A DNA stretch of 64,000 bases from JBMNGN01 sp050949865 (GTDB lineage Bacteria; Bacillota; Syntrophomonadia; Syntrophomonadales; Syntrophomonadaceae). The notes below the pieces were generated by a model. The model did no database searches. It was not told the DNA's origin and saw nothing but the letters and a program-made list of their open reading frames with translations. Positions 32,658 through 41,455 of the stretch are shown in pieces (positions within the stretch are counted from its first letter, which is position 1; each line of letters starts with the position of its first letter). The DNA lies in contig JBMNGN010000002.1 of NCBI GenBank assembly GCA_050949865.1, positions 1 through 64,000 of the forward strand. The letters run 5' to 3'. The position numbers and the translations under genes are program-made.

Positions 32658-33217
32658 ATCTAAGAAAACTCATTTTAACTGAAAATGCTTGCTACAAGGC
32701 GGGTAAAACCATTATGCCAAAGGGTATCATGGTTCATTCCACCGGCGCCAATAACCCATATCTTAAACGGTATGTTGGCCCCGATGATGGATTGCTCGGT
32801 AAAAACCAATATAACAACTACTGGAATCAAGATAGGCCAGATGGAAGGCAAGTTTGTCCTCATGCTTTTATTGGGAAGCTGGCTGATGGTTCTATTGCTA
32901 CTTACCAAACCCTTCCTTGGAATCATCGGGGCTGGCATGCAGGCGGAGATGCGAATAATTCTCATATTGGTTTTGAAATCTGCGAGGATAATTTGACTGA
33001 TGCTTCCTATTTTAATGCTGTTTATCAGGAAGCTGTAGAGCTTTGTGTTTATCTTTGCAGGCTTTATAACCTGACGGAAAAGAATATCATCGGTCACAGC
33101 GAGGGCTATAAGCTTGGCATAGCAAGCAATCATGCTGATGTGATGCACTGGTTGCCTAAACACAGCAAATCGATGAATACTTTTCGAGCCGAGGTTAAAA
33201 AAATGCTTGACTGCTAA
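32654..33217 (+). CDS. N-acetylmuramoyl-L-alanine amidase (endolysin), truncated by frameshift
   Basis: The 187-residue frame contains a complete amidase_2 domain: GIMVHSTGANNP with the first zinc His, NHRGWHAGGDANNSHIGFEI and IIGHSEGYKLGIASNHADV. It ends after VKKMLDC where a seven-A run (33197-33203) probably gained one A; deleting it extends the protein into a SPOR-like domain in the next 140 nt. The catalytic part is intact but wall targeting is probably lost. Confidence 0.9.
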   Translation: MNLRKLILTENACYKAGKTIMPKGIMVHSTGANNPYLKRYVGPDDGLLGKNQYNNYWNQDRPDGRQVCPHAFIGKLADGSIATYQTLPWNHRGWHAGGDANNSHIGFEICEDNLTDASYFNAVYQEAVELCVYLCRLYNLTEKNIIGHSEGYKLGIASNHADVMHWLPKHSKSMNTFRAEVKKMLDC

Positions 33218-33356
33218 GAATACTCATTCCTCAACTGAACCAAAGAAGCTTTACCGCATTCAGGTTGGAGCTTACAGCGTCAAGGACAATGCCGATGCCA
33301 TGCTTGCGAAGATCAAGGCAGCTGGCTTCAAGGATGCTTTTATCAGAATAGAATAA
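33218..33356 (+). pseudogene. Detached SPOR-like C-terminal domain of the amidase
   Basis: In the +1 frame relative to the amidase this encodes KKLYRIQVGAYSVKDNADAM followed by LAKIKAAGFKDAFIRIE and stop at 33354-33356. This is a SPOR-type peptidoglycan-binding repeat. It has no ribosome site of its own. Confidence 0.8.
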
Positions 33357-33368
33357 CTACCTTTCGAT

Positions 33369-33408
33369 ACCGCCAAGTGATTGATTTCGCTCGGCGGTTA
33401 TTTTTTTT
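33369..33408 (+). terminator. Terminator after the lysis genes
   Basis: ACCGCC (33369-33374) pairs with GGCGGT (33393-33398), followed by a long T run (TTATTTTTTTT). It ends the late operon. Confidence 0.75.
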
Positions 33409-33446
33409 GTTCATTTTTCGTTCATTCGGCTGATTTCTGTCCTGGG

Positions 33447-33488
33447 ACTATTAGAGGGTGTTGATTGATATGTTCCCTCGGAAAGAGG
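33447..33488 (+). promoter_or_regulatory. Leader motif, copy 5
   Basis: TTAGAGGG (33451-33458) followed by CTCGGAAAGAGG matches the leader at 1223-1258; the GAAAGAGG is the ribosome site of the 33497 gene. CCTC-GGAAA-GAGG can form a small hairpin over that site. Confidence 0.45.
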
Positions 33489-33496
33489 TCGAGAAT

Positions 33497-33712
33497 ATGA
33501 AATTAACCAAATTAGAAGCCGTTGATTCCATTAAGTACGAAGCGGAAAAGCCTACTGAGGCTTCGATTAAGAATGAGCACGATTATTTGGTAGCAGAGAA
33601 TCTTACAAAGAAGCTCTTAGAAAAGGGCCTTATTAACCAGAGTGAATTTGACAAGATTATGGCCAAAAACCGAGCAACTTTCTCGCCGTTTTTAGCGGAG
33701 ATTATGGCCTAA
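33497..33712 (+). CDS. SHOCT-like small protein before the recombinases
   Basis: A 71-residue helical protein, MKLTKLEAVDSIKYEAEKP..., ending LLEKGLINQSEFDKIMAKNR (a SHOCT-like short C-terminal helix pair). ATG 33497 follows GAAAGAGG. Small genes of this type commonly precede phage serine recombinases; a role as a recombination directionality or regulatory factor is possible but unproven. Confidence 0.65.
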   Translation: MKLTKLEAVDSIKYEAEKPTEASIKNEHDYLVAENLTKKLLEKGLINQSEFDKIMAKNRATFSPFLAEIMA

Positions 33713-33729
33713 AAGACTTGATAAATATG

Positions 33730-33766
33730 GCTTTTGGAGTGATGTATAGTACTGCGAGAAAGGAGG
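33730..33766 (+). promoter_or_regulatory. Leader motif, copy 6
   Basis: CTTTTGGAGTGATGTATAGTA followed by GCGAGAAAGGAGG is a diverged copy of the motif at 15231 and 16369. It directly precedes the first large recombinase gene. Confidence 0.45.
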
Positions 33767-33774
33767 TTGAGACA

Positions 33775-35334
33775 ATGAAACGGATAACAAAGATTGAAGC
33801 AAACGAGAAACTGCAGAAAGCACCTAAAAAACTGCGTGTTGCTGCTTATGCTCGTGTTTCAACAGATAGTCGTGAACAACTCGTCAGTTTGGAAGCTCAA
33901 AGAAGTCACTATGAGACTTGCATTAAGAGCAATCCAAGCTGGGAGTATGTCGGACTTTACTATGATGAAGGCGTATCCGGTACAAGCATGGCCAAGCGTG
34001 ATGGACTTATCAAAATGCTTGATGATTGTGAAGCCGGTAAGATTGACTTTATTATTATCAAATCCATCAGCCGCTTTGCCAGAAACACCACAGAGTGCCT
34101 TGAAGCGGTTAGAAAGCTTATAAAGCTGAAAGTGTTCATTTACTTTGAGAAAGAAAATATCAACACTGGCGATATGGAGAATGAACTGCTGCTCACGATT
34201 TTTAGCAGCTTGGCGGAAAGTGAGTCTATTTCCCTTTCGGAGAATGAAAAATGGTCCATCGAGAAGAGATTTCAAAACGGAACATACATTGTTGCCTCTC
34301 CGCCTTACGGGTACAAAAACGAAGATGGCTTGATGGTGATCAATGAAGATGAGGTTGATGTAGTAAGGTACATTTTTGCAGAATGCTTAGCTGGTAAAGG
34401 TGGTCATGTAATCGCTAGAGATCTTAATGATAAAGGAATCCCAACCAGGCGAAAAAGAGAATGGACGCCGGGCACAGTAAATGCAATCCTTCGAAATGAA
34501 AAGTACAAAGGTGATGTGCTTTTTCAAAAAACATTTACCGATGAGACTTTCGTTAGGCATATCAATAATGGTGAGAAGGCGCAGTACTACGTTACTGAGC
34601 ACCACGAAGCGATAATCAGTGTTGAGGATTTTGAAGCGGCGCAGGCCATGATTGACCAGCGCTCCAAAGACATGAAAATCCAGCAAGGCGATGCAAAGTA
34701 TCAAAACCGCTATCCCTTTTCAGGAAAAATTGTTTGCGGCGAATGTGGTGCTACATGGAAAAGAAGAACTCATAGCGAATCGAAAGTAAAATATTACGCT
34801 TATGCTTGCAACACACATCTTAAGAAAAAAGACCAATGCAGCATGCAGTTTATACGCGAAAAAAGCTTTGAAGTGGCTTTTTTAAACATGATTAATAAGT
34901 TGGCATTTACTAAGAAGGTGTTGTTGCAGCCGCTACTCGCAAGTCTTAAAGCCATTAACCAGGAGGCAGCAGTTGCCCGAATTAATAAGTTGGAAGCGGC
35001 TCTTGAAGCCAATTTCAACAAGAGGCAGCAGCTTATGAATTTATTTGCGAAGGAATATTTAGAGCCAGCCGTTTTCAACGATCAGAATTCAGGTCTTCTT
35101 GCGGAGGCTAAAAATTTAAGTGATGAAAAAGAAGCACTATATGCTTCCGTGAATCATGAGTACGAGCATGTTGAAGCTTTGAATAAACTCATTAAGTACG
35201 TCAACAGCGCAAGGATTTTTACTGAATTTGATGCTGACGCATTTGAGGAGCATGTGGATTACATTATCGTGTTCAAAAGATATGAAATAGGTTTCGTATT
35301 AAAGTGTGGATTAACGCTAAGAGAAAGGTTGTGA
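33775..35334 (+). CDS. Large serine recombinase 1 (site-specific integrase)
   Basis: A 519-residue large serine recombinase. The resolvase domain has AAYARVSTDSREQLVSLEAQ with nucleophile Ser29. A recombinase domain and a zinc ribbon follow (CGECGATWKRR near 320, paired with YACNTHLKKKDQC), then a coiled coil. It would integrate or excise the prophage. ATG 33775 follows AAGGAGG. It is the first of three consecutive recombinase genes. Confidence 0.93.
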   Translation: MKRITKIEANEKLQKAPKKLRVAAYARVSTDSREQLVSLEAQRSHYETCIKSNPSWEYVGLYYDEGVSGTSMAKRDGLIKMLDDCEAGKIDFIIIKSISRFARNTTECLEAVRKLIKLKVFIYFEKENINTGDMENELLLTIFSSLAESESISLSENEKWSIEKRFQNGTYIVASPPYGYKNEDGLMVINEDEVDVVRYIFAECLAGKGGHVIARDLNDKGIPTRRKREWTPGTVNAILRNEKYKGDVLFQKTFTDETFVRHINNGEKAQYYVTEHHEAIISVEDFEAAQAMIDQRSKDMKIQQGDAKYQNRYPFSGKIVCGECGATWKRRTHSESKVKYYAYACNTHLKKKDQCSMQFIREKSFEVAFLNMINKLAFTKKVLLQPLLASLKAINQEAAVARINKLEAALEANFNKRQQLMNLFAKEYLEPAVFNDQNSGLLAEAKNLSDEKEALYASVNHEYEHVEALNKLIKYVNSARIFTEFDADAFEEHVDYIIVFKRYEIGFVLKCGLTLRERL

Positions 35335-35338
35335 GACT

Positions 35339-35755
35339 ATGCCAATTCCATACGGATACAAAATTGAGAAAGGCAAAGCGGTCATAGATGAAGTTCAAGC
35401 GGAGCAGGTTAGGATGATTTACAAAGGTTATCTCTCCGGCCTCGCCTACGTTGCTGCAGCAGAGGCTGCTGGGCTTAAGCTTCTACATCCAGGTGTAAAG
35501 AAAATGCTACAGAATAAACGCTACCTTGGTGATAAGTACTATCCTGCGATCATCGATCAGGAGACTTTTGATAGAGCAGAAGCCGAACGAATCAAACGCC
35601 AGAGAAGGCTTGGTAGAGTATTTGCGGATAAGCCGGTAGAGGAATGCAAGCCAGCTACTAAATTTACAATGCCGAAAGCAGGAAAGATATTCATCGATCC
35701 ATTTAAGCAGGCGGAGTACATTTACAGTCTGATTGAAAGTGAGGTGGAAGGATGA
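35339..35755 (+). CDS. Recombinase-domain-only protein (serine recombinase accessory)
   Basis: A 138-residue protein holding only a recombinase-type DNA-binding segment: IPYGYKIEKGKAVIDEVQAE, MIYKGYLSGLAYVAAAEAAG and MLQNKRYLGDKYYPAIIDQE. No Ser nucleophile domain. It lies 4 nt after recombinase 1 and overlaps recombinase 2. Such middle genes recur in clostridial prophages, suggesting it is a functional subunit and not debris. Confidence 0.8.
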   Translation: MPIPYGYKIEKGKAVIDEVQAEQVRMIYKGYLSGLAYVAAAEAAGLKLLHPGVKKMLQNKRYLGDKYYPAIIDQETFDRAEAERIKRQRRLGRVFADKPVEECKPATKFTMPKAGKIFIDPFKQAEYIYSLIESEVEG

Positions 35756-37326
35756 TCTCCTTAGCAAGTAACGTAACGGTCATTCCGGCAAAGAAAACCA
35801 TCGGGACGCAAAAAGCAACCGACAAAAAGCAGAAAACCAGAGTCGCAGCGTACTGCCGAGTCAGTACTGACAGCGATGAACAGGAAACTAGCTACGAAGC
35901 CCAGATTCAGCATTACACCTCATACATTGAAAGTCATCCGGACTGGGTACTGGCCGGAATTTATGCAGATGATGGCATCTCTGGAATGAATACGAAGAAG
36001 CGCGATGAGTTCCAGCGCATGATAAACGACTGCAACGAAGGCAAAATTGATATGGTGATTACCAAGTCCATCAGCCGGTTTGCAAGGAATACGGTGGATT
36101 GCCTGAATTACACCAGAGCCCTTAAAAATAAGAACATTGGCGTCTACTTTGAGAAAGAAAATATCAATACGCTCGATGCCAAGGGTGAAGTGCTTATGAC
36201 AATTATGGCTTCCCTTGCACAGCAGGAAAGTGAGTCCTTGTCGGCTAACGTTCGTCTGGGCTTGCAGTTCCGGTACCAGCAAGGAAAAGTTCAGGTCAAT
36301 CACAACTGGTTCTTGGGATACACCAAGGATGAAGAGGGGCACCTCATCATTGATCCAAAGCAAGCTGAAGTCGTGAAGCGCATTTACCGAGAGTACCTTT
36401 CCGGCAAGAGCTTCTTACAGATAAAAAGATCGCTTGAAGCCGACGGGATTCTAAACGGTGCTGGTAATGAAAAATGGCATGAAAGCAATATAAAGCAGAT
36501 ACTTACAAACGAGAAGTACATCGGAGACGCTTTGCTTCAGAAAACTTATACTGTGGATATTCTTGAAAAGAAGCGTGAAGCTAATAAGGGGCAGGTTCCT
36601 AAATATTATGTAGAGGACAGCCATGAAGCTATTATCCCAAAGGATATCTTCCTAAAGGTACAGGAGGAAATCGCAAGGCGTGCAAACCTCACCAAAGGCA
36701 CCACCCAGCGTAAACGAATCTACAGTGGCCGCTACGCTTTATCCGGGATAGTATTCTGCTCACACTGCGGTGACATTTTCCGCAGAATTAAATGGAACAA
36801 TCGAGGCTGCAAATCTACGGTTTGGCGCTGTGTCAGCAGAGTTGAAAAAGATGGTCCTGACTGCCTGGCAAGAACCGTCCGTGAAGAACTTCTTCACGAA
36901 GTGGTGGTTAAAGCAATAAACGAAGCCTTCCGTGAAAAGGAAAATATATTGCCACTTTTAATAGAGAATATTGAAAGCAGTCTGAAAGAGAATACTTCCG
37001 ATCGTATAGCAGCGGTCGATGAACAGATAAAAGCGCTCCAACAAGAACTTCTAGCAATAGCTGGTATTAAGAACTCCGGTGACGAACTAGGTATGGAAAT
37101 AAGAAGGCTGCGAGAAGAGAAGCAAGCAATCCAGACTGAGGAAGCTTCTCGCCAAGACATGAAGACTCGAATCGATGAGCTGGTAGCTTTTTTGGAAGAC
37201 TTGAATAGCGAGCTCACCGAATACAATGAACAATTTGTAAGGACGCTCATAGATAAGATAACGGTCCACGATGACCATTTTATTGTGGAATTTAAGTCCG
37301 GAATCGAAATCCAAATCGACGAATAA
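35752..37326 (+). CDS. Large serine recombinase 2
   Basis: A 524-residue large serine recombinase with AAYCRVSTDSDEQETSYEAQ (nucleophile Ser38), a recombinase domain and a zinc ribbon (FCSHCGDIFRRIKWNNRG, then WRCVSRVEKDGPDCLART). Catalytic residues are intact, including the conserved SISRFARNT. Start overlaps the middle gene, so the three are one translational unit. A terminator follows. It likely defines the prophage edge. Confidence 0.93.
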   Translation: MISLASNVTVIPAKKTIGTQKATDKKQKTRVAAYCRVSTDSDEQETSYEAQIQHYTSYIESHPDWVLAGIYADDGISGMNTKKRDEFQRMINDCNEGKIDMVITKSISRFARNTVDCLNYTRALKNKNIGVYFEKENINTLDAKGEVLMTIMASLAQQESESLSANVRLGLQFRYQQGKVQVNHNWFLGYTKDEEGHLIIDPKQAEVVKRIYREYLSGKSFLQIKRSLEADGILNGAGNEKWHESNIKQILTNEKYIGDALLQKTYTVDILEKKREANKGQVPKYYVEDSHEAIIPKDIFLKVQEEIARRANLTKGTTQRKRIYSGRYALSGIVFCSHCGDIFRRIKWNNRGCKSTVWRCVSRVEKDGPDCLARTVREELLHEVVVKAINEAFREKENILPLLIENIESSLKENTSDRIAAVDEQIKALQQELLAIAGIKNSGDELGMEIRRLREEKQAIQTEEASRQDMKTRIDELVAFLEDLNSELTEYNEQFVRTLIDKITVHDDHFIVEFKSGIEIQIDE

Positions 37327-37344
37327 CTAGCAATACAAAATCAC

Positions 37345-37379
37345 CCGCAGCTCTTGTACCTGAGTTGCGGTCTTTTTTT
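37345..37379 (+). terminator. Terminator after the recombinase operon
   Basis: CCGCAGCTC (37345-37353) pairs over 9 bp with GAGTTGCGG (37362-37370), then a run of T. It marks the end of prophage transcription; attR/attL could lie close by. Confidence 0.85.
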
Positions 37380-37384
37380 CCTTG

Positions 37385-37440
37385 TTTGTAAACATTTATG
37401 TGTTAATATTGTAAGTCGAAACCAAACGGTTTACAATATT
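37385..37440. promoter_or_regulatory. Repeated TTGTAA half-sites and 10-bp dyad, putative operator
   Basis: AATATTGTAA (37405-37414) and TTACAATATT (37431-37440) are perfect inverted 10-mers 16 nt apart. TTGTAAAC (37386-37393) is a second direct half-site with its inverse GTTTACAA at 37429-37436. They lie just upstream of the XRE gene, which probably autoregulates through them. Confidence 0.55.
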
Positions 37441-37465
37441 CTTATTGAGGTTTGGAGGAGTTATA

Positions 37466-37690
37466 GTGAGAACTTCGGACATGATACGGCAGCTATGTGA
37501 ACAAATGAACATCAGCGTTTCTGAATTGGCTAGACGGTTAGGCCAGTCCCCGCAGAACTTCGGGAAGAAGCTGAAGCGTGAGACTGTTACATTAGAAGAA
37601 CTTAAGGCCATAGCAGATGTGATGAACGTTAAGTTTGAGCAGGCATTCATTCTGCCTAATGGCAATGAAATAAAGACAGGAAATGAGTAA
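37466..37690 (+). CDS. XRE-family helix-turn-helix regulator
   Basis: A 74-residue HTH_3 protein from GTG 37466, 7 nt after GGAGG (the TTG at 37445 lies in the leader). The HTH reads MNISVSELARRLGQSPQNFG, with a C-terminal FEQAFILPNGNEIKTGNE tail. Short single-domain XRE proteins usually control the accessory genes that follow. Whether it belongs to the prophage or to the next island is unclear. Confidence 0.85.
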   Translation: MRTSDMIRQLCEQMNISVSELARRLGQSPQNFGKKLKRETVTLEELKAIADVMNVKFEQAFILPNGNEIKTGNE

Positions 37691-37704
37691 AGGAGGCGGA
37701 CCTA

Positions 37705-38391
37705 ATGATGATGATTAGCCCAGAAGGATACTATGAAGAGTATCTTAGAGGAAAAACTAAGGAGCAAATTATGAGCGCTATCCGTGGGCTTAAACAAGAA
37801 ATAGGTCGTCTTAAAAATACAATGGAAGGTCCCGACTACGGCGTAATAATTGTTATGCATCCGAGTGAAGATACACGCCTTTACTGGACTCGTGAATACT
37901 TGGAAAGAGCCAAGCAAGCCTATGCTGAAGCTGGTGGAATTTATACCTTATCAAAGTCAGAAGAAAAGGCTGCCGACTTTGATGCCAATATGGATGCCAT
38001 CTGCAAGATTACATTTAGCATTGGCGGTTACTTTGGTGGCTACCATAAATATGTTGTAGAACTATCAGATGAATTGAAAGCTTATATAAAATTATGGGAA
38101 AATGAAGAACCGCTTGTATTGTTAGATGATGATAGCAAGGAGCCTTTCACAAAGGATACTTTCATAGCCGCACTTAAGCACCTCCACATAGGTGAATGGC
38201 GCAGACGATATTCAACTAAGCGCTTCGGATACACAGTGTGTGATGGTACGCAGTGGGCGCTGGGGTTTGAATATAACAATGGCCATAAACCGGTAAGGTT
38301 TGATGGTGATAACTCATACCCTTATAACTTCGATAAGTTCCAGATGTTATTTGGCATTGATGAAACTGAGGAGGAGGACGAGGATGAGTAA
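37705..38391 (+). CDS. Unknown accessory protein with acidic tail
   Basis: A 228-residue protein not recognised. N-terminal helix (EQIMSAIRGLKQEIGRLKNT), then SEDTRLYWTREYLERAKQAY, a Gly/Tyr-rich SIGGYFGGYHKYVVELS, an FTKDTFIAALKHLHIGEWRR helix and a strongly acidic C-terminus (ETEEEDEDE). Site AAAGGAGG precedes it. First structural gene of the accessory operon; overlaps the next gene. Confidence 0.6.
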   Translation: MMMISPEGYYEEYLRGKTKEQIMSAIRGLKQEIGRLKNTMEGPDYGVIIVMHPSEDTRLYWTREYLERAKQAYAEAGGIYTLSKSEEKAADFDANMDAICKITFSIGGYFGGYHKYVVELSDELKAYIKLWENEEPLVLLDDDSKEPFTKDTFIAALKHLHIGEWRRRYSTKRFGYTVCDGTQWALGFEYNNGHKPVRFDGDNSYPYNFDKFQMLFGIDETEEEDEDE

Positions 38392-38794
38392 ATTCGATAT
38401 TTTGACAAAATACATACCTATAATCCAGGCGGATGGCATCGGCGAATGGGTTGTTGATAAAGAAAACGATGGCACACCGGAACATCCGATACAGATGCCT
38501 TTTGTAGATTATTCCGAAATGGTACATAACTTTATCGATGATGTTTATGCCTTTGAAGAAAGCAATAAAGATATGGAGCTTACCCGTTATGGAGATATTC
38601 TCAAAGATAACGGACTTGAATGGGATTCAGAATCTATGGAAAATGCTGATGTTTCAAACTTGAACGCACAGTGTGTTCTTGCACTGATTATGGGTGCAGT
38701 AAGAGCTGAGCGTTTTTGCGATGGTGCGTTATTAGATTTCTTCAAGAGTGGCTGCATATTGAAGTGGCTTGAAAGATTAAACAGTATTGAGTAA
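38384..38794 (+). CDS. DUF6508-like protein
   Basis: A 136-residue protein from ATG 38384 (site GGAGGACGAGG). The segment AERFCDGALLDFFKSGCILK and WLERL is characteristic of DUF6508 proteins, which occur in mobile regions of Firmicutes. Overlaps its upstream neighbour by 8 nt. Biochemical role unknown. Confidence 0.75.
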   Translation: MSKFDILTKYIPIIQADGIGEWVVDKENDGTPEHPIQMPFVDYSEMVHNFIDDVYAFEESNKDMELTRYGDILKDNGLEWDSESMENADVSNLNAQCVLALIMGAVRAERFCDGALLDFFKSGCILKWLERLNSIE

Positions 38795-38807
38795 AGGAGG
38801 TTTGACT

Positions 38808-40433
38808 TTGGATATTAACAAAATGAAGGCTCTACCGTATGATGAGCTGCGTGCTTTATATAAGAACTTCCTACATAGCCAGAACATTTCGACAGCAACA
38901 ATCAATACTGCTTATGTGGACACCTTCTACCTTTGGAGGAAAGGAAGCAAAGATCTGTTCTGGAATGCGGTGAACGCTACTGATTTTGAGACTGAAGCAA
39001 AGAGTGCATTGATAAAAGCTCTTTCTGAGAACTCGACCGGTAATGTCAATTCACTTGTTAGTGGTTACTTGTCTCATCTAAGAAGGTTCCGCTTGTTTCT
39101 ATCGTCGGATGAAACCATTGCTCCGGTTGAATATAAACAAAAAACCACAGTAAAAGTAAACCCAACACAGACGAGCCGTGAAATAATAATTAACAAAATG
39201 TATGTTGGAGCATATTTGTCAGAGGGCGATAATATAGGTCATGAAATCATAAATCTCTATAAGGCAGATGATGGGAAAAACTATATTTATCTCAATTCAC
39301 AAGGAACAATAGAATTATCTCATGGAGAAAATAGAATAACTGTTCTGTTGGTACGAAAATTTGCCTCGAAAACATATAAAGTACTAGCCAAGGCAGAGGG
39401 TGTTACAATTCTTGATTTCGCCGACAGCAAACTTCCGCGAGAAGAGAGATATAAAGGACAAGTTGCATTAGGACTGACCTATGGCGGAATAAGTCTTGTA
39501 GATTTATTTAATGAAAACTCGTATCACGGAAGTCTTCAAGAAGAAAAGAATGCTTATACTACCTTTGTTGCAGATAAGGTTATCAAGCCCAAAAATCAGA
39601 TATATATTACAGATGATGCATCTGTAAGTGGTGACAACACTTATTTCATCCGTACTAATAAAGGATTTGGCAAACAAACATTAAGGGAATTCTACAACGA
39701 AAATGAAAAACCGGATTCTTTCGCTGATTTGAATCAGATAATTGAGAACAGTGAGTTGTGGGAAGATGCAAATACGACACAAGCAATTTCTGAATTGCCG
39801 GAACTTCAAAAAGATCCGTATTTCAATTTCCTAAAAATAATCAGGCAGGAAGACAATGAACTCGCTTTTTCAAATATGTTTGCTTACTTTTTTGATATAA
39901 ACAGAGAAGCTTTTTCTCGTTTTGCAAGAGAGGTTCTACATATAGAGGTCCAAACAGATTTTACTATTGAGAGAGAAAAGAGAAACATTGACCTACTTAT
40001 TTCTGACAAAAATAATGCCGTTGTAATAGAAAATAAAATCAAATCGAGCATCAACGGTATTGATGACCGACATGATATCTACAGTGACCAAGTACAGTCG
40101 CAGCTAAAAAAATACTATCAATTTGTTACATCTGATGATGAATATCGTAAGAAAACTCCGAGCTGCTTTATTTTTTCACCGAATTACAATCGCATTGACC
40201 TAAGTAAGTTTTCGTGCGGTGAAAAATATACTATTGTTTATTACAGAGAAATCTATAATTTCTTTGTTGAAAAAAGAAGCCTGTATGATGGTGTGCCTTA
40301 CTTTGATGATTTCATTAATGCAATGTATAAGCATACTAAGGACTACGATAATGATCTAGAGGAAGAAATGCAAAGAAGATTTCAAAATACTATTTGCAAT
40401 GCGAAAAAGGGGTATGGAGGTCAACAATTATGA
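38808..40433 (+). CDS. PD-(D/E)XK nuclease-family protein with N-terminal recognition domain
   Basis: About 541 residues from TTG 38808, 7 nt after GGAGG; ATG 38787 is within the previous gene. An N-terminal helical domain (about 1-105) is followed by a middle beta-rich region (EIIINKMYVGAYLSEGDNIG, KNYIYLNSQGTIELSHGENR) and a C-terminal PD-(D/E)XK domain with IDLLISDKNNAVVIENKIK (core Asp and E-x-K, near 397-408). Resembles anti-phage or restriction-like nucleases. Overlaps the next nuclease gene by 4 nt, suggesting a two-subunit system. Confidence 0.75.
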   Translation: MDINKMKALPYDELRALYKNFLHSQNISTATINTAYVDTFYLWRKGSKDLFWNAVNATDFETEAKSALIKALSENSTGNVNSLVSGYLSHLRRFRLFLSSDETIAPVEYKQKTTVKVNPTQTSREIIINKMYVGAYLSEGDNIGHEIINLYKADDGKNYIYLNSQGTIELSHGENRITVLLVRKFASKTYKVLAKAEGVTILDFADSKLPREERYKGQVALGLTYGGISLVDLFNENSYHGSLQEEKNAYTTFVADKVIKPKNQIYITDDASVSGDNTYFIRTNKGFGKQTLREFYNENEKPDSFADLNQIIENSELWEDANTTQAISELPELQKDPYFNFLKIIRQEDNELAFSNMFAYFFDINREAFSRFAREVLHIEVQTDFTIEREKRNIDLLISDKNNAVVIENKIKSSINGIDDRHDIYSDQVQSQLKKYYQFVTSDDEYRKKTPSCFIFSPNYNRIDLSKFSCGEKYTIVYYREIYNFFVEKRSLYDGVPYFDDFINAMYKHTKDYDNDLEEEMQRRFQNTICNAKKGYGGQQL

Positions 40434-41437
40434 AGATACATTATTTCCAAAGATACCATGAGAAAGAAAATGTAGCTACAGCTAATACAATGCTGTTGTT
40501 ATCTCGTTTATATCAATATTCTTCTGATAAGTTCTTTCGGTTTTTGAAATCCGAGTTCTTTTCTGACGCCTTTGAACCAGAGATTGTTTTCAATCTTCAG
40601 GAAAAAAGTGTGGAGAGTATTCCGGATGCTACTATCACACAGGAGAGCTTTAAAATTGTTGTTGAGACTAAAATGTCTGATTGGTTCTATACAGATCAGC
40701 TGCTGCGCCATTTGAAGTCTTTCGGTGATGAAAAATATAAGGTGATGATTACTTTAGCACCGGAGTTGATGAATCTAGAAAAGAAGAAAGAATTCGAAGA
40801 GCATCTTAAGGAATACAACGCCACACAGACGTATCCGGTAATGCACGTTAATACTGTATTCGAACGGATTGTTGATGCAATACGTGATGTTATTGATGAC
40901 AGAGATTATGAAATGCAGGAGGTTTTGGACGATTACCTAAATTACTGCTATAACGATAAGCTCATCATTGTTTCGGATTCATGGAAGCGCATGAGAGTGC
41001 AACTGGCAGGTACCACATTTAATTTTAATGTTAGTGAAAATCTTTACTATGACAATATTGAACGTGGCTTTAGCGCACACGATTATCTTGGGCTGTATAA
41101 AGAAAAAAGCGTAAGGGCCATTGGGAAAATTAAAGCAATTATTACAGCAGTCACTACGGAAGCCGGTATTGAGTATAAAGCTGAACTTGGAGAACTTACT
41201 GACGATAGGAAGCAACAAATATGCAAGGCAATAGAAGATGGAAAGAACTATGGATATGTGATGACCGGTGAAAGATATTTCTTTGTTGATAAATTTTATG
41301 AGACAGATTTCAAGAAGATAACGCCTAGAGCACCAATGGGTACACGAGTATTTGATTTATCACAAGTTCTGGAGACAGAGAATTTACCTGAAACACAGGA
41401 AATCGCTGAAATTCTTAAGACTAAGACATGGGGTTAA
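40430..41437 (+). CDS. Second PD-(D/E)XK-like nuclease
   Basis: A 335-residue protein; ATG 40430 is in ATGA overlap with the upstream gene. The N-terminal part carries SIPDATITQESFKIVVETKM, the order Asp...E-x-K expected for the PD-(D/E)XK fold (about 64-80), after an aromatic helical start MKIHYFQRYHEKENVATANT. The C-terminal half is beta-rich and ends in DLSQVLETENLPETQEIAEI. Function unproven; a restriction-like enzyme or effector is likely. Confidence 0.7.
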   Translation: MKIHYFQRYHEKENVATANTMLLLSRLYQYSSDKFFRFLKSEFFSDAFEPEIVFNLQEKSVESIPDATITQESFKIVVETKMSDWFYTDQLLRHLKSFGDEKYKVMITLAPELMNLEKKKEFEEHLKEYNATQTYPVMHVNTVFERIVDAIRDVIDDRDYEMQEVLDDYLNYCYNDKLIIVSDSWKRMRVQLAGTTFNFNVSENLYYDNIERGFSAHDYLGLYKEKSVRAIGKIKAIITAVTTEAGIEYKAELGELTDDRKQQICKAIEDGKNYGYVMTGERYFFVDKFYETDFKKITPRAPMGTRVFDLSQVLETENLPETQEIAEILKTKTWG

Positions 41438-41455
41438 TTATTGGAGGGAACGGAT

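Noticed and set aside
33197..33203. Programmed frameshift at the seven-A run of the amidase
   Set aside because: The needed change is +1, and the run is not an in-phase X-XXY-YYZ site; an indel is the simpler reading.
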